A stretch of DNA of 64,000 bases from Haliotis asinina (lineage: Eukaryota; Mollusca; Gastropoda; Lepetellida; Haliotidae). Below the pieces are notes generated by a model that did not search any database, was not told the origin of the DNA, and saw nothing but the letters and a program-made list of their open reading frames with translations. The DNA is taken from the NCBI RefSeq assembly GCF_037392515.1, contig NW_027133896.1:434001-498000 (forward strand), given 5' to 3'. The translations under genes and the position numbers were made by a program. Shown one piece after another: positions 56,206 to 64,000 of the stretch (positions are counted from its first letter, which is position 1; every line of letters begins with the position of its first letter).

Positions 56206-56929
56206 AAAAAAAATAGGTTGAAGAAAACCAATAACTGCCAAGTTTAAACTTGAGAATGTGTTAATATATAAACAGTATATACATTGGTCTAATGAACTGA
56301 TTTGTAGTACCACGTACAGTGTGCATTAAATACACTGACGGTAGAATCTCCGTATGTCTATCACGCAACGTTCTTACCCTGTAACAGGCTGATGCGTTTA
56401 TCCTACGTTTTTCCTGTGAGAGGAAGACAACTGGATCTTGTATTCGTGCAATATTTGCAAAATATACTCAGAATGGCACTCTAAACATGTTTGTGGTCTT
56501 CTCCCTTCAGCTTGTCACTCGCCGGTTTCCTATAAACTGTCCAAAGACTCGTAATTTTACATCCTACATGGCAGATATTTTGTGTACTAGATTTTTACCA
56601 ATGTAGAGTTGTCAAGTATAGATGATAACTCGCTTGGCACAAGGAAACCATCAGTGTTAATCAGTTCAGGCGGCAGCGTGAAATATAGCTTGGTCTGGAC
56701 AGACCACTGTTTGGTAGGGTGGGGGGGTTCATCAAAGTTTCCCGAGTACAGATATAGACATTAAGTGGTTGAAACGTTCTTCAGCTGAAGACCGATGTAA
56801 CAAATTAATTAGCCCTGCCCACATGTAATTCCAAGACCCCGTTAGTGACAGTACATACCTTGATGGCAGTGTTTGCCGTTACAAGCCCCTGTGCATACCA
56901 TTACTTGCCGGTGGACTGTACAAAGATTC

Positions 56930-57015
56930 CCGGGTACATACCTCAAGTGGCTGAAGCGTGCTTCCCCTGATGACCGGGGTTCAGTTACCCACAGTGACAA
57001 TTGTGTGAAACCCTC
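56930..57015 (+). repeat. tRNA-like SINE head
   Basis: caagtggctgaagcgtgctt as A-box part and gaccggggttcagttaccc as B box. A partial, more diverged copy of the head is at 56745-56805 (aagtggttgaaacgttctt). No ACTC tail follows. Confidence 0.5.
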
Positions 57016-57179
57016 TCAATCCTTCACTCATTCTGAAGTTTCATTCAAGTTGCTCATCGGACACAACCTGGGTCAGTAATCTGCTCAGAAAGTATGGTGC
57101 TCCTGTTTTCATCTCACGGGTAACAATTAAAGGTATGTGTTAGCACACTGATTTAACAAATGATAGCCGGTTGAACTCG

Positions 57180-57580
57180 CATGGAAGAGATGGAAACAAA
57201 GCTGTTAAGGTACGAACTGTATTCCCGTAAACAAAACCTGTTAGTGTAGGGTATTCCTGATGTGAGAACTCAAATCAACATGTAAAAAACTGTTAAACGA
57301 TATAGGCCTGCCCACGTCATTGGATGTTGTCTACATACACCGCCTACCGCCACACATGACAAATGAGCGCACCAATAATTCCCCCAAACCTATAGTGATT
57401 AAATTTGTACACGTCAGATGGACAAGCGAGCGTTGAGCATACTGCACTGTTAAAACGGAAGAAAAAAATAACAATCGGTACTGATCTACCAGTCCTTCTA
57501 AAGAAATACCGAACAGCAAAACCGGATGTAGCGGTTGTTTGTAAATAAAAAAAACACGTGACCCCAAAACCGGATGTTTT
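57180..57580 (+). pseudogene. L1-type ORF1 relic
   Basis: Reading across frames, the pieces match the C-terminal half of L1 ORF1 (RRM-like and C-terminal domain). Visible are MEEMETKLLRYELYSRKQNL; VYIHRLPPH, which resembles the usual hydrophobic-HRxG stretch; then PKPIVIKFVHVR and ITIGTDLPVLLKKYRTAKP. Several frame changes and stops. It is probably the 5' part of the same old element whose endonuclease lies at 59.73 kb. Confidence 0.6.
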
Positions 57581-57659
57581 TATGTTAAGGTCAAGGCCAC
57601 CAGTTACACGTACCTGATTTTGTTTCTAGTGTGTAAGTGACGCTTGAGGCAGCTATAGG

Positions 57660-57842
57660 TTACTTTTTATCAGGAGACGAGACACCTAGTAAACATTGCG
57701 GCAACGTCTGAACAAGATGGAGTCCCGGGATGCGCTGGCCATTGAGACACATGGCACCATGTGTTTTCTTTATGTAGATACGTTCATTAACTAGGATTGC
57801 CTCAAAGGCAATACTGACGGTCTTCACACTTCCCTCATACAC
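57660..57842 (-). other. Unrecognised 60-codon frame
   Basis: Minus-strand frame with a plausible protein texture: YEGSVKTVSIAFEAILVNER, then IYIKKTHGAMCLNGQRIPG and LVQTLPQCLLGV. It could be a piece of another retrotransposon ORF1. I see no second copy and no function. Confidence 0.25.
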
Positions 57843-58845
57843 CCACCGTGGTTATGTTCACTTGAACAGTTTCTTTGACCGCTAGCTGGACCATCGATTA
57901 CAGAAATTTTAGACATTAATTTGGCACTGATTCAACACTGCTGACACAAACACAAAATTTGCAATTTTCAGAAAAATAAGCTGGAAGGGACAATCAAATA
58001 TACAGACTCCTAACTCAAGATTAGATGCTGTCATTTCCAGAATGCTAAGTATCTCGACTGTCGACCTAAGGACAACGGAGTTACGGCCTGTTTCCTTGGC
58101 CATTAGAAAACCAGAAGTTACTAATGCTAGATTTTCCAAATTGCGCAGGTTGGTGCTCATGCCGTTGATCACTGGATTGTCTTGTCCAGACTCGATCATT
58201 TGGCTGCTAACCCAGTGTAACGCAGGTACGACCTGTACTGATTTTTACATAACCTTAATGTGAAGCGAAGATGTTCCCCATGCAATTATGTACAGTTTGG
58301 TACTTTCAACGGTGAAATCCATCGTGTTGTCGCCAAGTTAGGACATTTTTATGAACCTTATGAAACGCGTCTTCGACAATGTGACCAAATTTCAAGGGCG
58401 ATAACTCCGAAACTATTTCAGATACCAAAATGCCTTCAACAAATTGAGCATTCCACGGTATGGGCTTTCTAATGGTGTACCAAACTCAACTGTGCTACAT
58501 GCCGTACTGGACAAGAATAATTTCAAAGACAGGCACGGTCAAAACGCAAAAATCGCCGACAATTTCAGTTTCTTCTAAATAGCGGAGAATCGATCATGGC
58601 GGCCAACATTCGTTGTCTACATTGGGTGAAAATTTGGTTTATTTATCTCTTAAAGTTTTGGAGACATTCTGGGTTCGAGAAAGTCACATTTTGGGTTATC
58701 TGACCTTACCGGAAGTCGGAAGTGTTCATTGAATACCTTTCAGCATATAGGCTATCATCCCTGAAAGTTTGATCGAAGTCGTCCCAGTGGTTAGGTCAGG
58801 AGAGCGGGCACAAAACGCGTACAAATAATAATAGCAGACCCCAAA
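57843..58845. other. No gene; one SINE-like fragment
   Basis: 58125-58215 is a plus-strand SINE-like fragment (aattgcgcaggttggtgctc, cactggattgtcttgtcca). The rest holds short unsupported frames. Confidence 0.45.
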
Positions 58846-59650
58846 CTTCTGATGGACGTCCGTGCCAACCTCTTTCCTCTTCCTGTTGGAAACTCTTCTG
58901 AGAAAGAGCCAATTGGCCCCGAAATTTTGGACCCTCACTCTTCCTCAGTTGCAGACCTTACTGTGTGCCTGTGTATGTTCTGTTTACTTCTATTTATGAC
59001 GAAATTTGTGACTTGCCTTTAGAGAAACAACTAAAGGTGTCTTCCACCCCCAACAACAACAACAAAAAATTGATTGACTTAAAGAGATTATCTCTCTAAA
59101 CCTCCCTGTGGACTGTTCATTACATGACGTAAATTGTTGTGTCTATGCTGCCGCTCGAACTTTGGAGGAACTTCACAGTTTCTAAAGAAAAATTTCCCGA
59201 TACTAAGAACGATAAATCAAAGAATAACCAGTTTCAAGTACAACCAACAGGAACTAGAAACATATTTCCTGGATAGAGCTGAGCCTGGAATTAAGATCAT
59301 CAGGGAATCCCATGTCCAAACGACAAAAGGCAATGTGCAGAAAAATATAATTACAGTACAAAACAACAAAAGAAAAGATACTGCTCCAAATTATGGATTC
59401 CCTTAAGGCGAATATGAAACTTTGGACAGAAAAGAATAAAAAATAGGAAAAGAAAAACAAATTTTTCAAAACTCTCTTCTAGACTTTCAGTCCTAATAAT
59501 GGTGCTTTCGGTTTGAAACAAAGAGAGTTCAGCCCGTACCCCCACTGCCCACAAAACCCCCAAAATTTCAGACGGACACAAATATGCATTCAGTAAACTA
59601 TAACAGATATAAAACAATCAATCGATTCAGTTAACTTTTTTTCAGTGTTG
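58846..59650 (+). pseudogene. LINE ORF fragment, inverted partner of 37.6-38.85 kb
   Basis: Plus-strand reading LLMDVRANLFPLPVGNSSEK, EPIGPEILDPHSSSVADL, then YAAARTLEELHSF-like and WTEKNKK. It matches the minus-strand relic at 37.9-38.7 kb over about 650 bp, including non-coding words such as ggatagagctg, aattaagatcatcag and acaacaaaagaaaag. It ends before the RT block. It lies inside the older L1-type element (57.18-60.48 kb), so it inserted later. Confidence 0.6.
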
Positions 59651-59729
59651 GCATATTCCCCTTCAGCAAATGTACCATGTAACAAGAGCGGGGTACGGGC
59701 GGAAATCTTTCCCAGAGGCAAAAAATCAG

Positions 59730-60480
59730 AATATTATCATTAAGTTATAGAGGTTTAAAAAAGAAACCTTGAAAGGATACAAGTTTTCAGATTCTTGAGA
59801 AAGAAAAAGTCTCAAATCTATTGTCTTCAAGATCGTCATGTTACAGCTGTCCAGGAACAGCTAATAAGACAACAATGGGGATACAATGGGGATGTATAGT
59901 GAATACTACCGTACATAAGCCCATATAACAGTAAGGCAAAGAGAACAGCAATTTTATTGAGCAAAACATTTCAGTTTAAGGTTATGCAAACAAAACTAGA
60001 CAAAGACGATGGCAACTGTGTAGCAGTGGATGTGATTATCAATGACAAAGGATACAAAATATGTGGAAATTTAAAAAAAAAAAGTAAGAGATACCCGAGA
60101 AGAATATAAATACAAGATGACAATGTTTACAATTACTGATCAATTATTATGGGAGAAGTTTATCTTAAACAAAGTGGAGCATCAATACTTTTTTCATCTA
60201 TACACATGAAAAAGGAAAAATGATTTAAACTGTCTTGAGAGTAAGCTAGGAGAACAAAATGTTGATAGAGAGGCAGAGTATATAATGGAACAGTTTAAAG
60301 GAGCTAGATGAGAGCTAAGAAAGTATACAAAATAAGAACTGAAGGCTTCTTTTTGAGATCTGAAGCCAAATGGATCTAACAGGGTTAAAAAACCCTCAAA
60401 CTACATCCCCCACTTACAACACAGAAACTTTCTAAATAAATCATTCCGAATTCTCGAATGAGACAATGTAACAACAGTAA
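59730..60480 (+). pseudogene. L1-type ORF2 relic (endonuclease and linker)
   Basis: Pieces in shifting frames match an L1/Tx1 endonuclease: ILSLSYRGLKKK at the start; FRFLRKKKSQIYCLQDRH, which holds the place of the catalytic Gln-Glu/Asp; QQWGYNG; then TAILLSKTFQFKVMQTKLDK and NCVAVDVIINDKGYKICGN. Downstream, VYKIRTEGFFLRSEAKWI fits the linker before the RT (usually GAIIRSRAKWIEEGEK). Many stops and frame changes; the RT proper is lost. Old. Confidence 0.65.
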
Positions 60481-60677
60481 AAAAACCCAACAAAAACAAA
60501 GTGAGATAATGCAAACAGTAATTAAGTATTATATTAAATTATATGAAAAAAGAAAACTGTATACAGACTGACTTTGAGAATTTATTTTCTGATGCTTTAG
60601 TGCCACGGCCAGATTATTGCTGGACTTGCGTTTTAAATGAAAAGGAAGATATTATCTTGGGAGTAATGGCCAATATG

Positions 60678-60926
60678 TGTGGATGGCTACGGGGGTGAGA
60701 AGGAGCAGCAGCAGCGAGCGAGAGCATAGTATTAATGCATAATCACCTTTCCGCTGTGACAAGCAGACGAGGTGAGCGTAGCGAGCGATGAGTTCCACCT
60801 ACTGTGAAGCAGGCTGGAATTACGATTTTTTGGTTTCTGCTGTGAAAGCGGACAACCAGCAGCATAGCGATTGATAGCTTCTCACCCCAAGCAGGCCACC
60901 GCGATATAAATCGCCGGCCATCCACA
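60678..60926. repeat. 249-bp inverted-repeat unit beside the YR retroelement
   Basis: Ends tgtggatggc (60678-60687) and gccatccaca (60917-60926), with a second pair just inside (gggtgagaagg near 60694, cttctcaccc at 60878-60887). It lies about 130 bp downstream of the SGNH frame of the minus-strand retroelement. It could be the terminal or inverted complementary region of that element, or an independent miniature inverted-repeat transposon. Confidence 0.5.
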
Positions 60927-61055
60927 AAGCAACATATAGATATTAGAAAATAGTGGATACGCGAACAGCATAAACGACTTACACTGTGCTGGGAAATAAT
61001 GGAAGCGCGTGCTCACTTATTGCCGTTATTTTTATTTATCCGAGTTAACTAGCAG

Positions 61056-61571
61056 TTAAAGCACTAACAATATTGTGCACAAAAATGTCCATTGCAGTGG
61101 TTGAGAGGTGCACCCCGTCAGCCAAGTAATGTTCCGGGCCACATTTGACCGGATCAAACTGGTCGTGGCGGACGCTGATAGCTCATAGATTCTGTTTGAG
61201 AGTCTTCGATTTAGCTTTTTACGAGAAAGTTCAAGCTTTCTGATGTCCATAGCAGCCGGCCACGCAACCCGTGGCAACATGAATGACCACACCAGCCTCG
61301 TATCAGGCATACGTAGCTTGGCATACAGCAAATCACACATAATGTTTTCATATAAGGACCTGGCGGACGTTTGGGACAAGTCGTTCGAGCCTAAGTGGAT
61401 CACGAGCCATTTGGGACTGGTGTTAGACGCGGAAGCCAAAAGACTGTTAAGCGAAGCCCGGAAGTGGCTCCATCGCCTCCCGCCTCGGACCTGCCACCGT
61501 GTACGGCCGAGACGTTGCAAGCGTTGTTCCAAGCTCCCCTTTGCCCTGGCCATGTAGCTGTCACCAATCAC
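61056..61571 (-). other. YR retroelement: SGNH-hydrolase frame
   Basis: Open frame of about 171 residues on the minus strand, 117 bp downstream of the recombinase. It has the SGNH block I (IGDSYMARA) and block III (VIHLGSNDLSQ). The family (GDSL/SGNH esterases) hydrolyses esters. The role in the retroelement is unknown; the same fold accompanies some Ngaro and CR1 elements. The catalytic Asp/His block near the C-terminus is not obvious. Confidence 0.7.
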
Positions 61572-61688
61572 CCAGGCCAGATCTGTAACATAGAGATCGG
61601 ACAGCAGAAAAAATTGCTACGATGTAATTGGTAAGAGCAAAGCTAGTAAATATTAAGTAGAATCAGTTAATTATGCGTGGTTACTTTA

Positions 61689-62606
61689 TTAGATCCTAAT
61701 ATAACCCTGGTATGCACAAGATGTCCATCTGCCATACTGCTGAATTATACTTTCATCCAAACCATTAATCGCCGCAGTTGTAGCAGCGCCTTTTCTGAAA
61801 GAATGTGATGTATACTGGGTCGCGTCATAACCGACATGGGATAGCGACTTATTGAGAATCGCCTGAAATTGATAGCGCGTTAATGGTGAGCCGTCAAAAT
61901 GGACAAACAGCTGTGAGCTAGTGCGTGGTCTGGACGCGAGATACAGAGAGAGAGCTCTAACGGGGCATAGCTCTGAGGCAGTAGGAGAAATTGAAAGCAG
62001 AGTTCCTCTACCGAACTGGTCGGTTTTAGAAAATCTTATGCGCAAGGTTAATCCCCCGCCTGAAAATGAAACATCATTAATGTGTAGTGAAGTTTTTGCA
62101 TCGTCGGCTTGTGAACTGCAAACCAACTCGCTGACCCTCAGGAAACCAAAAAAGGCTAAGGTAAATGCTGACTTAAAAACCTGAGCCTCGTAAGAAGAGC
62201 TGCAGATAGCAGGCAAAGCACCTACGACTTTAATCTTGTGCATCCCAATGATGGCTTTTCTAACCAAAAAATGTTCACAGTGATTGATAAGGTTATTTAG
62301 TCTATTCCAGGTGGATAAGGCTGAAATGTAAGCCCTTACAGTACGAGGGGATTTACCTTGAATTGACATGTAGCCTATGAATTGCAGAAGTTGGTCTAGG
62401 CAAATGGGTCCTCCTAATGGTAGACTAAACGCGCGCCTAAACGTTTCGAGACATTGCAGCGCCGTGTAATAAGTGCGTCTAGTGTTGCGTGATAAAGAAG
62501 ACACGATAAGTATGTGAGATTCTGTCATACAATCTCCCAAATGTGTCTTGGTAAGCTGGTCTGAGTCGGGTCCGCGTCTGGAGCCATTTGGTGAAATCGG
62601 TGCCAC
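61689..62606 (-). other. YR retroelement: tyrosine recombinase
   Basis: Open frame of about 305 residues that would integrate circular cDNA. It has an N-terminal SAM-like core-binding part (SRNTRRTYYTALQCLETFRR ... GKSPRTVRAYISALSTWNRL) and a catalytic domain. The first Arg is in FFGFLRVSELV, the HxxR in SHSFRKGAATTAA, and GRWTSCAYQGYIRI holds the second box and the Tyr. The start overlaps the RNase H frame, an arrangement seen in this group. It looks whole. Confidence 0.88.
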
Positions 62607-64000
62607 TGAAAGCGCGAAAGTGCGTCAGCTATAGCATTATCATGCGTGCTACTAATGTACTTGGCGTGAAATATTATGTTGTGCTGCAAGGACAGTAATA
62701 CTAAGCACCTTACTAGTGCCATGACCCTCTTGTTCTTGGATGATTGCTTGTTGATAATATGTACGACTGCTTGGTTGTCACATGTGAACATAACCTTTTT
62801 GTTGCTCAAACAATTTCCCCACAGTTTTAACGCTACCACAATAGGAAATAATTCAAGGAGTGTCTATCCTTGGTGTAGCCTTTTTGTATCCACGTTTGGG
62901 GCCAGGACGCACATGTCCAGCTGCCCTGGAAATACGCCCCGAAGCCGTGTGTGCTAGATGCATCCGCGGAAAGACGTAAATGCTGACCAGACAGCCAAAT
63001 AGAATCATGAAACACAGATACGCCATTGTAATGCTGCAGGAACTGTAACCATACTTGCAGGTCCTGTTTCATACCGTTAGTGAGTCTTATTCTATGATAG
63101 GAGTAGACGTTTCCGCAAAGGGCATCAGTCAAGCGTCTACAAAAAGCCCTCCCGCACCTAACTGCGCGACACACAAAATACAGCTTGCCTAACAAAGATT
63201 GTAACTGGTGAACTTTTAGTTTACGCTTTTGTGACTGCAGTAAGGCGACAATTTCTTGACACAAGTGATTGATTTTTTCAGGTGGTATCCTAATCTCCAT
63301 AGAGATAGTGTCTATGGTTAGGCCTAGGAATTTGATGGTCGTGGTTGGTTGAACTGTTTTTTCCTGGGCTATGGGAATACCGAAATGTCGAAAAAGCTGA
63401 ATGCTTGAATCTAACAGGTATTTACATTTGCCTGATTGGGCGCGACCTCCCACCAGGAAATCGTCTAGGTAATGCATGATGGATGCACTGTGTGTGTGTT
63501 TGGTTATGCACCACTGCAAGAAACGGCTAAATGTTTCAAAAAGAGCGCATGATATCGAACAACCGAAAGGGAGACGTCTCATTTGTCAAAATAGTAATTT
63601 CCTTCAAAGTACATACCTAACAGGTGGAAATCTTCCGGACGGACTGGTAGTAAACGGAAGGCTGACTTAACATCAAATTTTGCTAACTGAGCTCCCTTGC
63701 CTAATTGCTGCACTAAACTAACCGCCTCATCGAATCGTGAGTACTGAACGGAGCAAAATTCCGCGGAAATTCCATCGTTTACGGACGATCCCCAGGGATG
63801 GGAGAGGTGGTGTATAAGACGGTAGTTATCCGCGATTGTGGTGACACTTGATGTGTCTGATTTCTTTTTGACTAAACCAACGGGAGAAACCTTGAGGTTT
63901 TGAATCGGGCATGAGGGGAAAGGCCCGGCGATACGACCAAGAGAGATTTCTTTTTGTAGCTTGGTGTTGACAATTTGAGGAAACTGCCTTGCTGATCTAA
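62525..64000 (-). other. YR retroelement: reverse transcriptase and RNase H part
   Basis: Main open parts are 62833-63582 and 62525-62839, and RT-like sequence continues to the window edge. Motifs: LPFGCSISCALFETFSRFLQ before the catalytic HYLDDFLVGG, then KFLGLTIDT and the DIRS-type connection QLQSLLGKLYFVCRAVRCGR. RNase H has LSADASSTHGFGAYF, TCDNQAVVHIINK and ADALSRF. The ILGLTID/LLGKL arrangement is typical of DIRS-like RT. Fossil; not described at the level of single changes. Confidence 0.88.

Larger units (their letters stand above)
61056..64000 (-). mobile_element. DIRS/Ngaro-type tyrosine-recombinase retroelement, 3' half (fossil)
   Basis: Minus strand, from the window edge leftward: reverse transcriptase, RNase H, tyrosine recombinase and then an SGNH-hydrolase frame. 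The pairing of an RT with a tyrosine recombinase in place of a DDE integrase or endonuclease defines the YR retroelements. SGNH hydrolase frames are reported for Ngaro-like members, as I recall. The 5' part (gag and start of pol) is outside the window. It is broken, with a small number of interruptions (about two to four) in what I can see; the recombinase frame looks whole. Fairly young. Confidence 0.88.

Noticed and set aside
1-64000. CRISPR array, bacterial operon structure or rRNA genes
   Set aside because: Regular spacer-repeat structure, dense same-strand genes and rRNA motifs are all absent; the window is animal repeat-rich DNA.

Overview
The window reads as repeat-dense intergenic or intronic DNA from an animal, most likely a gastropod mollusc of the abalone (Haliotis) type. 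The basis is a short interspersed repeat, present in about 20 copies, whose 3' end reads like gcggcgtaaaactaaac followed by (ACTC)n; I recall this repeat as typical of abalone sequence. The GC-poor background, scattered microsatellites, LINEs of I/Nimb and L1/Tx1 type, a Tc1 element, a Mutator-like element and a tyrosine-recombinase retroelement also fit a mollusc. No complete host gene is visible. The best host candidate is one terminal exon with a poly(A) signal near 19.5-19.9 kb.

Layout. 1-4.6 kb: an I/Nimb-type LINE on the minus strand whose 3' end lies outside the window. 5-7 kb: repeat fragments and a CRE/TATA promoter-like module. 7.6-9.3 kb: three minisatellites (42, 36 and 35 bp units) with a tRNA-derived SINE between them. 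9.4-10.95 kb: a Tc1 element with TA target duplication and a transposase broken by one frame change. 11-14 kb: microsatellites and a 199-bp tandem duplication. 14.9-16.2 kb: a 5'-truncated second copy of the same LINE, with its 3' end and (ACTC)n tail. 19.5-19.9 kb: the candidate terminal exon. 20.9-25.2 kb: a decayed Mutator-like transposon. 26-31.5 kb and 39-51 kb: colinear segmental duplications, one containing a young L1-type insertion. 32.7-34.9 and 37.1-37.6 kb: degenerate tandem repeats. 37.6-38.9 kb and 58.8-59.6 kb: two inverted relics of a third LINE family. 52.3-53.8 kb: an open, compositionally foreign reading frame that resembles a parvovirus capsid gene, with a possible terminal-type hairpin behind it. 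57.2-60.5 kb: an old L1-type LINE interrupted by other repeats. 61.0-64.0 kb: the 3' half of a DIRS/Ngaro-type tyrosine-recombinase retroelement with an SGNH-hydrolase reading frame.

How the parts relate. The SINE-like repeats and the I/Nimb LINE share their last ~50 bp and the ACTC tail, so the LINE machinery probably moves the short repeats. The duplicated 20.6-31.5 and 39-51 kb blocks act as natural filled/empty-site pairs, fixing the borders of the Mutator-like insertion and of the L1 insertion. The same blocks carry copies of a promoter-like module and of a short reading frame with a hydrophobic leader. This frame is the only hint of a host gene family here. The most unusual single object is the parvovirus-like capsid frame.
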